From NCBI GenBank assembly GCA_947846985.1, contig CANTUZ010000002.1, positions 129,728,889 through 129,792,888 on the forward strand: 64,000 nucleotides of DNA, given 5' to 3'. The stretch comes from Fratercula arctica. Lineage: Eukaryota > Chordata > Aves > Charadriiformes > Alcidae. The position numbers and the translations under genes were made by a program. How positions within the stretch are numbered: the first letter of the stretch is position 1; each line of letters begins with the position of its first letter. Positions 10,501 to 22,641 of this stretch are shown here, in pieces. The notes beneath the pieces were generated by a model. The model made no database searches, was not told the origin of the DNA, and saw nothing but the letters and a program-made list of their open reading frames with translations.

Positions 10501-11826
10501 AGGGAAACACACCTTGCACTGGATGCCAGTTTATACGCTGAAAGACACGGCCCGGGTACCGCACACCGAGCAGAGGCAGAACGCTTTTCTCCCCGTGATA
10601 CCCAAAGAATGCAGTAACATCGCAGGAGAAGAGGACACAGAGATACACACAACAGAACACAACCATATGAAGAACTCGAATCACAGGTGGATGAGCAGAG
10701 ATAAACAGCTTTTAACTCTTATAATTTGACTTTTAAAAAGAATCGTAACTTGGCAGCTATCAGTATAAGGAATGTGTTGAACGCAACTCAAAAATGCTTA
10801 TTTATCTTCAGTGCATCTGGTGCTACTTTCCTTATATTCATAAGCAGGGTACCTTTGTGTACTTAGACTGATTTTTAATAGCTCTTCTGGAAAGCAGCAA
10901 ATCCTAAATTAGAGACACCTAGGAAAATGTAGCAGATTTAGTAGCCTAAAAATGCACTAGCTTGAAACGTACTCCACCAATGTACTCCATCGCAGAGGAC
11001 TGTTTATTGAAATAAGAGTCAAAATTATACTGCTGGAGACTGATGCTTCAAGTGATGCCTTATGCTGCCTGGGACACAAACAAGGGCTCCACTGCCCTGG
11101 CTGAGGACACCGTCGGTGATGCCGCTTGCTCCACCAAGCCCCAGTAGGCTGTGGCCATACAGAAAAGCATCCCTGGCCCCCACAGCCACTGATGAATTGC
11201 TTCCCCACCCCTCACTGCAAAGGAAAACAAGTGTCCAGAATAAAGGCTCCCCCTTCTGAACCTTAATCCGCATCTAGAAAGGGTTGTGAATTCAGAAAGA
11301 GTCTCAGGAACTATGTGGTGCCCACAGTTGGGAAGGGGGACATCCAAGGGATGGAGAGCGGCTGCCCCTCAGCTGGGTACAGCTCGGGCACCGTAAGGCT
11401 CTTGTTCCTCTGTGAGACCCAAAAAAGCTGCCACAAACCAGCAACGACACCCCTACAATACATTTCTCTTCCCTCCTGTCTGCCCCCTCGTAAAATCCTC
11501 ATTGGATTTAGTTCTAATCTTTTTCTTTTTTTTTCATTTAATAAGAAAACACTATTAATATTTTCAACTCCAAAATACTAGAAAATATTGTGTATGCACC
11601 TCTAAAGCTTTAATTAAAACAGGATCAACTTCATGTTAAGTTTCTTTTTATGGAATTGGCCTCAGCCATATATGGTATACCAAGCACAGGAGGAGCTTTA
11701 TATCAATTATTCTCTATTAGTAGATGAATTCCAGCATTTGGCTCTTGTTTTTCTGGTCAGCAAGTAATAGTAAACAGTTAAGCAGTATGCATCATAAAGT
11801 AACAACTGGTAGGTCAAATATTTTTT
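7576..11826. other. Single-copy DNA, no gene recognised
   Basis: Several short open frames occur on both strands (for example 8220-8594 plus and 11060-11347 minus), but they overlap each other in different frames and lack recognisable domains or supporting splice signals. The segment contains the POU-type palindrome at 10342-10355 and scattered A/T runs. The section 11040-11500 is GC-richer than its surroundings and open in several frames on both strands, which is a composition effect. Confidence 0.5.
10342..10355. promoter_or_regulatory. Perfect 14-bp palindrome of two back-to-back octamer half sites
   Basis: TTTGCAT is followed directly by ATGCAAA. Together they form a perfect palindrome with the core TGCATATGCA, which is shared with the MORE-type site bound by dimers of POU factors such as OCT1, OCT4 or BRN2. 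A single POU octamer is ATGCAAAT, and both halves match seven of its eight bases. Binding is inferred from the motif only. Confidence 0.4.
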
Positions 11827-12007
11827 CATAGAATCATAGAATGGTTCAGGTTGGAAAGCACCTTAAAGACCATCTAGTTCCAAGCCCCCTGCCATGGGCA
11901 GGGACACCTCCCACTAGACCAGGCTGTTCAAAGCCCCATCCAGCCTGGCCTTGAACACTTCCAGGGATGGGGCATTGACAACTTCTCTGGGCAACCTGTT
12001 CCTGTAG
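11827..12007 (-). mobile_element. CR1 LINE 3' fragment, minus strand
   Basis: Starts with CATAGAATCATAGAATGG and continues with GGTTGGAAAGCACCTTAAAG and ATCTAGTTCCAAGCCCCC, the reverse complement of a CR1 3' UTR. Farther right come the CCAGCCTGGCCTTGAACACT and GGGCAACCTGTTCC phrases. The match fades after about 12007, where the copy is truncated or diverged. No coding capacity remains. Confidence 0.92.
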
Positions 12008-12575
12008 CCATTAACAGTCCTTCTGACCTCAAAAGGGCGGTGTACCAGTGTTGGGGAGTCTACCCTCACAGCCCAGGCTGCAGGATCCAGGTCTAGTTAT
12101 CTTTTCATACTTGGATGCGCAGAACTCCGCCAAGACACCAGTTTCTCAAAATTTGCATGGGTATATAAAATGACTTGAAGTGAATGGCAATGAACAAATA
12201 GCTGAAAGTTAATACGCAGTAAAAAATGCTTCCTATGAATTTAGTAAGAGAAGTGGACTTTAGAGACCCTGAATAAGAGGTCTGAAAACTGCTGTTTACA
12301 TTTGGTTTAGAAATTCATGACTCTGAATAAAAAAGGAATAAATCACAGTGATTTAAGAGATTGGTTTGAGACACTGATTTGCTAAATCTTTACACTCACC
12401 TAAGCTTGCTTGTAACTTTGCAAGACATAAGTTTCTTTGCTTTAATAAAACTGCACTGCACAGCTCAAAAATTCACACCATATTTCCAACTTTAGCTCTG
12501 TTTAAGCACATATATGGCTTTTCTCTTGCTAGAAAGATCCACATATAATGCCAATAAATTCTCAAATAGCTGAGA

Positions 12576-12600
12576 ACTAATAGTAATGAGAACTATTAGT
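12576..12600. repeat. Perfect inverted repeat, 9-bp arms
   Basis: ACTAATAGT and ACTATTAGT are exact reverse complements separated by seven bases (AATGAGA). The arms hold TAAT/ATTA homeodomain cores. Too short for a microRNA precursor. A paired regulatory site or chance are both possible. Confidence 0.6.
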
Positions 12601-13173
12601 AGTTAGAAAGCAGCGATGTCATTTAACAGTCAACAAACCTGCAAGTACATGTGCAGACATCAGTGGAAACATGATAATCTAATAAATCATAAAAATGGTA
12701 ACATCCAGACTTTATATGATTTCCACATATCAAGATGCCATAAGCACATAGGTGTCATTTGCTCAAGGGAGTGCCTAATTCATTTAATAACTCCTTTAGC
12801 ATATGAAAACGTGTTTCTTTCCTCCCATCCTGGAAGAACTATTAATCCACAGCATCCTTCCCTGCCTAATACCAAATGCAACAATGTCCAAATTAACATC
12901 TCTGCAGGGTGGATTCTACTGAAAGAAGAAATAAACCCAATAAATTTTGTTCACTTGAATGGAACTTGGATTAGCTCCATGATTTGAATATCCCAAAAAA
13001 TTCACTCCTTACTCTGCTTGCTTTTTGAAATGTGCAAATGGATTCACAAAATAGAACTAAAAAAATAATGTGTTTTGAAACATCCTTTTATGAAAGCTCG
13101 ACAGAAACAGGTATGCTTTGAAATGTTCCAACTGATGTTGAACCTTCAAAACTGATTTATAATACCTGAACTC

Positions 13174-13201
13174 TGGTATTCCAGTCACAGATGGAATACC
13201 A
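13174..13201. repeat. Perfect inverted repeat, 10-bp arms
   Basis: TGGTATTCCA and TGGAATACCA pair exactly across an eight-base loop (GTCACAGA). The arm contains GGAATA, close to the TEAD core GGAAT. No repeat family is recognised here. Confidence 0.6.
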
Positions 13202-13711
13202 AGTAAAGGTTAGCATCTTATTAATGACTGTTGGCTAACAGTTACAATGAAAAATAAAATTTAGGACAAGGTATTCGTATTATGAGTAATTATGGTGGAT
13301 AATTACGAATTTGATCAGGAATATGAAAGGAGTATTTTTAATTACTTACCAGAAAAAAAACCAAATACCCTCAAACTGTTCCCAACTCCATGAATTGGCC
13401 TCAGCTTTCAACCTAACTTAGAACACAACCTAAATAACTGTATTGGACATGATCTAAGAAAAATGAAGTAAAGATGTCAGATTGGAACTGGTGCTTAAAT
13501 TGTGCTACTGAGCACACTGAGCGCCATTTCTCCCCTTACAGATACAGAACCGAGCACTGAGCTTAGGCTACTGTTCTCTGCTGCCTGAGCCTGCCAGGGT
13601 TCAGAAAATATCACAACTCCCACACCCTCAAGCAAATGCAATTTGTTAGGGCCAGACACTGCATCTTTTGCAATACAGCAGAGTAGCTTGGCTTGATGGT
13701 GAAAATAAAAC

Positions 13712-13730
13712 TTTTTTTTTTTTTTTTTTT
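13712..13730. repeat. Run of 19 T
   Basis: Homopolymer run with no adjacent retroposon body. Slippage-prone. Confidence 0.85.
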
Positions 13731-16700
13731 AATAGGGAACCCTCTTCCCCCCCCAAAAAAGAGCTATTCCTAAAAAGGGTGTTTTAAAAATTCCCCATAA
13801 ATATTTTTTTTCCAAACATGTGGGCTGAAACAAATGAAACCCTGACTTCCTGCAAGTCTAGAAAACATAAATACTGATTTGCCATTTAAAATTTGTCCAC
13901 TTCCCTCACCTGCATGCAATCACAGCTCTGACTTCATTAGCTGAAATCTGCTAAATGCATCCCAATCATCTTTTCATAACTGCACCCTGAAAGCGTGCTT
14001 CATTTCTTCAGTCCTGATCACTTTATCTGATTATTTCTCCATTTACATAATTCCTTGTTTGCTCCGGAAATTACTTTTCAGAAAGTGTTTATCAGAGAAG
14101 TCAACGCATTGTCCAACACGCTGGTGTCTCGCCTCTAACCGCGTTATAAATACTTTCCGAGGAGTCCGCTCTCCCACGCAGGGGCGGCTGCCTTATTGCG
14201 TGTCAGAAGCTTATTTCCCTTCTCTTGACTTTGAAGATGAGAGAAGGGAGTGGAAGTGTTTATCAGGTCGCTGGTGTTCAACCTAGCAGCTCTCTTGATC
14301 TGAGCCACTGAAGTACAAATCACAGATATTCTGAATTATATTGGCGGCGGGGCGGTCCCGTGGCAATACAAGCTGGCTGGCGCTTTTTCGTGCTATCCAG
14401 CTGTTCACGAGCCACCGTCAACAGCTGAGGATGCCCACATTCACCCAGCACGATTCCCCAGCCCTCTCTCAATTTACCCTTTGGTTAACAACCCACTTAT
14501 GCAATTTGTCCTTCTTTACACAGGCTAGTGAAACTCTCCTTCTCTCGGGGAAGAACCACAGGTATTTCCCAGAGGAATCTATTCCTTTAGATTTTCCACA
14601 GGATAGAGAGGGTGCTTATATTTGGCTTGTGACACATGAGGGATCACTCACTCTGATACTGATCACTTTGTTATATATTTCTCCTCACCCCTTTAACCAT
14701 TCCTACACTGGGTCTCGCTAGGAAGAGTGTGAGCAACTCGGTCCTACTGGAGATGTGACCGTTTCCTCTTTCAGTTTGGGGTCCCGGGGAGGAATTTCGC
14801 TGCTTCACAGCTTCAGGGGAGGAGGATGTTTGGGTTAAGGCAGTGATATACAGAGAGAAAGCATAACATTTCACTTGATCTTTGTTTCGTATCCAGTATT
14901 CAGTCCGTAGAGCCGAGAAGTTAAGATAAACTGACAAAGCCTATGACAGACTAATTGGTGATGGAATTATTTGGCGGAAGATCACTGCTGGGTTTGACAA
15001 GATTTCAAAATGTAGCAGCCACTTGGCAGCCAGGGAAGCACAGAGAGAGCTGCAGAATATCTGCTTTTCCTGGCAGGTTTTTTAAAGGTTGTATTGATTC
15101 AGAATTATTCTCATTTTGCAGGCATTGCCATTCTCTGACCTGCTGCATCCGTCTTGGGAAAGCAAAGGTGGGGCAATGCTACTTACAGCTGAAATCAGTT
15201 CTGGGGGTCTTGAGTTTTGGATAGGGTGCAGACACCATATGATAATTTTTGTTCAGACACAACTGCTTCATCTTTCAGTCTTTCCCTGAACTGATGATCA
15301 GGAAGCACAAACCTTGCTAGTTACCTTGCTTTGGATTTTTCCTGTTGAATAAAAGATCGGTGGATAATAAAATTAACACCATTCATGCATTACTTAAAGA
15401 TAAGCACCCTGTGTCTTTTAGTAAGCCAGTAGTAACTGGTCAGAGGACGCTGTAGATAGGTGGGTCCTTAAGCAAATGCATACCACTTTCTTTTTACCTT
15501 CTGCACCTTTCTTATATCATCCTACAGTCTTCACAACACAGAGAACTGGTTTAACCCAATGTTGAGATCAAATTAAGACTCTTGGTACACTACCAGAAGG
15601 TGGTTTGATACCTAGTGATCCTGTTGACATAAATCTCTCCTCTTGAGTGGTGCAATCATTTGGGGTTTTTTATTTATTTTTAATATATACTGGACTATAG
15701 TTTTTAAATATCTTTGTTAAAAGTGCAAGCAGGTTTAGTGAACTCTTCAGAAACTAAACCAGAAAAGTATTTCCTTTTTAAGTAATTGCTGAAACCATTT
15801 TCTTTTGTGTTTAACTACTTTTCTTCATTCATACGCATTTTTTATTACTGGACAAAAGTGGAGTTTATGTCAATAATTAAAAACATGTAAATTACATGAT
15901 CACTTTGTATTTACACTGGCTTTTGCTTCATTGTCTGCATTTTACTTCTGATTGCATAAATATTCATACAGAAGTACCTAGGGAAATTTTCAAAGTGCTG
16001 CACAGAGACTAAACAATGCAGTTCCTATTAATTTTAATAAGTCACGTGGTTATGTTCTCACATTCTAATTTGAAAATTTCCCTCCTGCTTTCCACCATCT
16101 AAAATAACTGTCTAATTCCGAGCGTGCACTGCCTGCATCTCACACTCTACAGTCTATAAATACACAAGGGACGTGCAGTCTTTTCATATAGCTACTTCAG
16201 GATGCTCCGGTGGCATTTTATACCCAAAGGAAAAAGTCCCCAGCCTAATCAGAGTTACTAAACTCCTCATGCTGCTCCTAATCCTCAGCTCTAAAGACGT
16301 TTCCATTAATTCCTTTGCTGAAATGCCTATTTAGGTACACAGAAAATTAATATCCTGGGAACCTCTGACATAATTAAAAGTACAATTACCAAAAAAGTAG
16401 GATCAAAAGAACAACTAAAACCAGAAAAAGACATAATCAACCTGGTAGCCATTCAAACAGTCCCAGAAACTGTGCTTTGACATTCCTCCCCCAGAAGCTA
16501 ATGACAGCCAGTTATAAATGAAAGATTTTTGTCATTTGACTATATTTGAACTTTCCCCACAATGTGCCAGGAAGGTCAGCCAGGGTATTTTAGAGCAAGG
16601 CTGTGAGTAGAGAGAATTACAGGCTTAGAGTTACTTAGGGTGTCTTGCCAGAGATTCCCTGTTTTATAGCTCATAGGCTTCACTTTTCACAGTTGCTGCT

Positions 16701-16964
16701 TCTAACCAGCTTTTTTACATCTCCTGGAAACCGAGGGCAGGGGAAGGGAGGAACTTTTTTTTCCCCACACAGATAGCCTCGAGAGGTTCAGCAGCCATGG
16801 AGGCAGGGGCAGTGAACATGGGCAGCCAGCGACAGCACAGCTGGCTCAAAGCAGCACCTTAAAACAGGTTAAAATCCAGTGGTGAAGCAGCTGCAATGGG
16901 TTTGAAGGTTGCCTGTTGGGAAACTTATAGAGAAGATCATGGGGTGGCTTAAGTGGTGGCTTCT

Positions 16965-17518
16965 CACTCCCCCTGTATTCGGCACTGGTGAGGCCCCACC
17001 TCAAGTACTATGTCCAGTTTGGGGCCTCTCACTACAGGAGAGACACTGAGGTGCTGGAGCGGGTCCAGAGAAGGGCAATGAAGCTGGTGAGGGGTCTGGA
17101 GCACAGGTTTTATGAGGAGCAGCTGAGGGAACTGGGACTCTTTAGCCTGGAGAAAAGGAGGCTGAAGGGAGACCTTATCGCTCTCTACAAATACCTGAAA
17201 GGAGGTTGTAGTGAAGTGGGGGTCAGTCTCTTCTCCCAAGTAACAAGCAACAGAACAAGAGGAAATGGCCTCGAGTTGCATGAGGGGAGGTTTAGATTGG
17301 ATATTAGGAAAAATTTCTACACTGACAGGGTTATTAAGCATTGGAACAGGCTGCCCAGGGAAGTGGTTGAGGCACCATCCCTGGAGGTTTTTTAAAGGTG
17401 GGTAGGCGTAGTGCTTAGAGATATGGTTTAGCGATGGTTTTTATCAGAGTTAGGCTGATGGTTGGACTAGATGATCTGAAAGGTCCCTTCCAACCTTGGC
17501 AATTCTATGATCCTATGA
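16965..17518 (+). mobile_element. CR1 LINE, 5'-truncated, plus strand
   Basis: About 550 bp covering the last part of the second ORF and the 3' UTR. It ends in GGTTGGACTAGATGATCTGA, AAGGTCCCTTCCAACC and AATTCTATGATCCTATGA, the expected CR1 terminus with two octamer units. No poly-A and no obvious target-site duplication are seen, as is usual for CR1. The copy starts inside the coding region downstream of the reverse transcriptase, so it was dead on insertion. Confidence 0.95.
16988..17395 (+). pseudogene. CR1 ORF2 C-terminal fragment, still open
   Basis: The frame reads [53 protein letters not shown] and [18 protein letters not shown]. These are the conserved blocks after the reverse transcriptase domain of CR1 ORF2, up to its normal C-terminal region. 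About 135 codons lack an internal stop, which indicates a fairly young copy. The endonuclease and reverse transcriptase domains are absent, so it has no retrotransposition function. No start codon is expected: the frame is entered by 5' truncation. Confidence 0.9.
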
Positions 17519-20049
17519 AGTGAAAGGAACCAAGAGACAGGGATGGCTTAAAGTGAAGGGAAACGAGACAGGGAAGAAGGAGCGGTTTGCTTGAGACTGG
17601 TGTAGCTCCTAAGAGGAAAGGCTTGTGGGATGAAATTTGCTTAAAAATGCAGTCTCTGGGCTTGGGAACACTGTGGCTGTGTGCCTTAAGGTTGACAGAG
17701 ACCAACCATGCACCTCTTACCAAAAGCCCAGTCAGGGGAGAGGGGACACACAATGCACTTGCCCACCAGCAGCACTCCCAGGGCCAAAAGGCAGCTAGCC
17801 TGTACTGAAGACCTGCATGCCTCCAACCTTTCCATCGTCAGTACAGTGCAGCCCTATCCTGCAGATTCACAGATGTCTACTGAAAGATACATTTGTCTTT
17901 AGCCTTTCATCAGACGAGGATGTCTACACACGTTCTCCACAACCCGTCTGCCTGTTTTCATAAAACTCGAAGGAGTGTGATATTTTTGAGGCTGCTAGCT
18001 CACTGTCAGACTGGACTGAGGTTTCCCAACAAATTGAATACTTGTTATTAGGAGACATACAGGTAGACAGACATGTACAAAGAATGTGGTTGCAAAAGCC
18101 TTTTTTCTTTAGGAAACCAGGTTATAACAAGAAACTGCCTGATCTCCATTTACAGTTCTGTTCAGTTATTTTAATGAACTTTTTCATTTTGCTGACAGAG
18201 CAACTTCATTTTACGTAGAAAGGCAGTTCCCCGGAGGGTAAGATCTGCCAGTTGTCACGGGAAATCCTTTCAGTCCCTACCTATACAAGGAAAAGCTCAA
18301 GAAACTGGGTTCATCCTATAGAGCTGCTGAAGGAAGGAAAACAATACTACAGACACAAAATCCTTCCCCAATTTGGTTGTGCAGTGCCTTCTAGCAGGGC
18401 CCAGCTACGGCTGCGATCAAGAAGTCACTTCTTTCATATTATGGATCACTTGAACATGGTTTTTTTTCATCTCAGACCTGATGCTGTACACAGCTGGACT
18501 GTCCTGTCTCACTTGGGCCAGATTGACTTTGTCTTCCTCACTACGTAGCAGCAGGTCATGAGTAAGAGTGATATCAGTGAAGAGGCTCTTACTCTTTCAC
18601 CCCATTCGTTCAGACTACTTTGATGAATACCAGAAAATAAAATCAAAGGCAGCGTAGGAATGTGGTGAGGGATGAGACCACTAGAAAAGAAGTAAAAGCC
18701 ACAAGAATGGACACCATCTATGAGCTCGTGATGAGCCTGATTTTACATCAAGTGGGTCTTGAAAGGGCTTTGTTACACAGCCTGCTGGAAAGCCTTAGGC
18801 TGTCAGCTTGTTTCAAGGAAAATGGGAAGATTGTTGGCAATCTGAGGACCTAAAATGATGGGAAAAAAGCATTGCATCAGGGATAGGGGAAGCAAGAGTC
18901 TTTCTCCCTGGCTTAATGGCCTGATGCCTTGAGGATCTCCAGCTATGGTTATCTGTATTGGGAAAATTATCAATGTTCTGTTGAAAAGGAATTATTTCCT
19001 GAAACAACCAAATCTCAAAACAAAAGTCTTCACCCAAACTAAACAGAGTCTCGCTTGTCTCAAAATATTTAAAAGCTGTAAGAATTAAAAAAAAGCTGAA
19101 AGGTCTTTGCATGTAACGTGTCCTAAAACTTTTACTGCATCCTGCAATTTTCTGAAAATCCACGTTTCCCTCAATTTTTAACAATTTTTTCCTTTTTAAC
19201 ATAATTTCCCTTGTACAACATTATTTTGACTTCTATCTTAACTCCTACGCAGAAACCTGTTTCTAGTTAAACAGTTATGGAAGGGGAAAACCATAAACAA
19301 GCAACAAAGGTGGAAACTCCCTGCCTCTAAGTAATATTATTATTAAACTTGATGTCTTTCTTTTAAAACATCTTTAAATGACATTAATTCAAAACCATAC
19401 TAAGTTCACGCTGTTCTTTCTTTGTTAATAAAGACATGAGACCAAAGATTATAACAAGCTAGATTGCCCCACATCAGGTGGTTTCACCATCAGTGTTAAA
19501 AATAAATCTCAAAAAGGCACACAGATGAAATTATTAGTTTTTTAACATAGTGATACCTATACAGTATTCTATTAATTGTTGTCTTTATTAAATACAAAAG
19601 CAGAAGGATGTTAATGGAAGTTCATAAGCTGTTAGCAAGCTGTAAATTAAAAGCCTACCTACAAGTTTTTGGTACCGATTATGAAATCATCACTGCCATT
19701 CTACTTTTCCTCTCAGATCATGTCTTGGCCCAGGTGAAACTATCAAAACTTGTATCCAAAGAATTAAAAATCTATATCCAAAAAACCTGTTCCACAATAT
19801 CACAGGATGTACAGTTTCTTTAATGTTTCAGCATCTGAAGCTCTTAGAAGGCTCACCTTTCTGCTGCCACTTGAAAAAAAAAGATATTATCACATGTAAA
19901 AGGAAGAGAGGAATATATGGAGACCTGCAACCACAGCCAATTTGCGAACACTGAAACCTTCATGTAATACAGGTGTAAAAATTGAGTACACCTACCAATG
20001 CATCTGGCCTGACGGGATAGCTACAATTTAAGCAGGTGGCTGACAGATG

Positions 20050-20098
20050 TCATGTCTCAAGCATGGTTTTTCATGTTCATTTTCATGTCTCAAGTATG
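20050..20098. repeat. Imperfect direct repeat, 16 bp, spacing 33
   Basis: TCATGTCTCAAGCATG at 20050-20065 recurs as TCATGTCTCAAGTATG at 20083-20098, with one difference. It is probably a small local duplication. Confidence 0.7.
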
Positions 20099-21539
20099 CA
20101 TTTAAAATTATTTGCTAACATATTGCAGTGGGTAGCCCATATGATCCTTAAAGGAGATTTCAAAGTAGAGTTCAAAGCTGCCAGCTGATTATACAATGGG
20201 AAAAATGAGAATAACCGCTGCCAACCTACCAGCCCCCAACACAGACTAAGATGGGCTGTTCCACCGCTGACTGCAGCACCGAGCTTTCGGAATGCAAAAT
20301 ACAGCAATCGTCACATCTTTGCCAAAGTTAAAATGAAGTTTTTGCTGTAACTTACTGAAAAATATATTAAAATCCTGCTTTTAGGCTGAGAAGATGTCAA
20401 ATGTAGCTCACCCTTTTGCCATTCAAGAGTTTGCAGATGGTAACCTCATTGCAGTGTAACGTTGCAAAGGTTTTGGTCTGGATACTATTTTTCAGCTTCA
20501 CTCAGGGGTTTGACTCTGCAGAGGATGTGTCAGAGAGCAAAATTACTGGTTACGGTACCACCACCCACTTCATATATGATCTTGGTACGTCAGTAGAAGA
20601 AACATACTTGTGTGGGATCTTACATATGGGGCTCACATATGAGCACATCTATCCAAGTGGAAGATGAGTGGCTATTCTGGAAAATAAGAGGTAGATTCTT
20701 GGCTGGCAAAAGCATCACACCAAAAAGTAAACTTCAGTTCTGAATATCGTCTGGAGAGCTGTCCTAATAAATGTAATCTTCCCCACAGGAATGAAACCAT
20801 CCTATCAAGCCAACTAGGGTACGCTGAGATTTAATTAACAGTCCTGACTTTCAGGAAGAAAGTACCAAATAATAACAGCCAGTGATGTTGATGAAGTCAT
20901 AAGTACAAGACACGACTGCTTTGCCAAATACAAGCAGTTCTCCTTTGTTTTTATTAACAGATGCATCATGTCTCATTCCTTCAAGATGAGGACTGAAATG
21001 CTCTACAGTAATTTGTGTGAACTTTGGGGCACATTTACTTAAATCCTCTAAAATATGCAGTCTATTTGGCCAGTGAATTTCAAAGTTAATGAAGCAAACA
21101 TCCTCTTACATGCATAAGTGAGGAAAAAAAGGACATAAATCTTTCTGTCTGACCCCCATTCACATCTGAACATGAAACACGAGCACTTTTAAAGCAAGGC
21201 AGAATTTTGTAATGTATTAAAAGCATCTGCTAAAGCCTACTGCTACTAAAAAGCCTATTGCTCCTCACTTCATCACTGCACTGCGTATGCCACCTCGCAG
21301 GTGTCTATGAGCTTTTACACGGGTGCTATTTCTAAATGTGAAAAAAAAGGAAAGGAAAAAAGTAAAAGCAATCTTATGATGACCTTGCAATTTATAAAAG
21401 AAAGCTCTTTGAAATGCTGCCCTGAGCCACACAGAACTCCAGCTGAATAATTAATTACATATTGACAAGGTCTTATAAAAGAAAAGCTCAGAGCTGTATT
21501 GACGTTTATATCTTCTTAACATTCATCAGAAAATGTCAT

Positions 21540-22470
21540 CCTGCTTGAAACAAGTACTGGTAGCTTATATGTTTTTGCCCTCATATCCAAATTCTTATCA
21601 AGAAGGTGTGTGACTGATGATGTTTTATGGCTATATGCATTAACAATTTGCCTAAAATTTTATCTTTATGATCGACTAATTTATATTAAGAGAATATTAG
21701 TATCTTCTATAAATTAATAAGAAATTCTTGTATGTAAAAAGTTACAAGCCACAGCATGCTACAAGTATTTCTTTGAAGCATTCTAATTAGGCATTACATC
21801 TGAATTTTTGTGCAATTAGGAATCATTAACACACAAAATACAATCAAAAAACATGAATTAAAATGACTGTTCATGAACTTCACTAGGTAGGATGTGAAAA
21901 GGAGATGCACCAAATAATTGCAAAACGTGCAATTCTGTCAATATGCTGTTTTTCAAAAGGAGAGAGAGTAAATTTTCATATTTCTGTTTTCCTGTTACAT
22001 TTGCTATTAATTGAACTAGCATGGCATGCACATTTCTGCTAGAGCCCTTCTGTTACAGTACTTCAGATGCACTTAATAAATTGCACCTTCCATGAAAAGA
22101 AAAGGTGATGGATTGAAAAATGTTTAGCACAACCATGCATAATTGATAGGTTCCCTAGTGCAAATAAGTGTCTAATAAATAATTAAATTTAATCTCATTA
22201 TAAGAGTTTTCATAATGGGATAATTTAATTAAATGAAAGCCAAAGGGTTTCTAGGGGTTGAAAGATGCTGCTGTTGCTATATTTGGCTAATGGTCTGGGG
22301 ATAGTATAGTGAAGAAGGGTAATTCACATGGGTGCATGCATTATTTAATGAATCCCTCCGAGATGGAGGAAAGGACAAATCAATGATAACTTGTCATTTT
22401 ATCATTGCTTACAATGCACATTTAAACAACCTGGGAAATGTTAAAAACAGAGAGAGAGAATCTTGCAACC
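21540..22470. promoter_or_regulatory. TAAT-rich block resembling a conserved distal enhancer
   Basis: Dense ATTA/TAAT cores and AATTA pairs, TGCAATTAGG and TAATTTAATTAA phrases, with no homopolymers longer than a few bases and no repeats over nearly 1 kb. This texture is typical of vertebrate conserved noncoding elements near developmental regulators. Conservation cannot be judged from one sequence, so the call is inference. An AT-rich neutral stretch is the alternative. Confidence 0.25.
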
Positions 22471-22549
22471 CTTTGCAATGCATCAGGCCTCTCTCTCTGC
22501 CAGACACGCCGTGAGCATTGTCGTCTGCAATACGCGGCTTCACTCTCGT

Positions 22550-22641
22550 CTAACATTGGTCTTTTTTTTTCCTTCTTTCAGACCAAAAGTAAGAGCAAAG
22601 CCGTACAAGCTCCTGAACAGTTAGGGCAAGCCTGCCCCTAA
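22550..22641 (+). other. Complete 3' splice site with a short open frame after it
   Basis: CTAAC at 22550-22554 matches the branch-point consensus, followed about 28 bases later by a T/C tract and CAG at 22579-22581. The next bases keep a frame open for about 20 codons (TKSKSKAVQAPEQLGQACP, then TAA at 22639-22641). This is the best-formed acceptor I noticed. A possible terminal exon of an unrecognised plus-strand transcript is one reading; a cryptic acceptor is the other. Confidence 0.2.

Larger units (their letters stand above)
12008..16964. other. AT-rich single-copy DNA, no gene recognised
   Basis: Contains two perfect hairpins (12576-12600 and 13174-13201) and a 19-T run at 13712-13730. 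Frames such as 14341-14721 (plus) are open for over 100 codons but lack known domains and start in a GC-richer patch at 14100-14420. The stretch 16730-16930 just before the next CR1 copy is purine-rich, with no clear element. Confidence 0.5.

Noticed and set aside
11040..11502. Cluster of frames on both strands in GC-richer DNA
   Set aside because: Frames are open in several phases at once, which reflects composition; no splice or start context supports any one.
18197..18236. Short interval between GCTGACAG and a GTAAGA donor
   Set aside because: About 40 bases with no further support; pairs like this are expected by chance in 64 kb.
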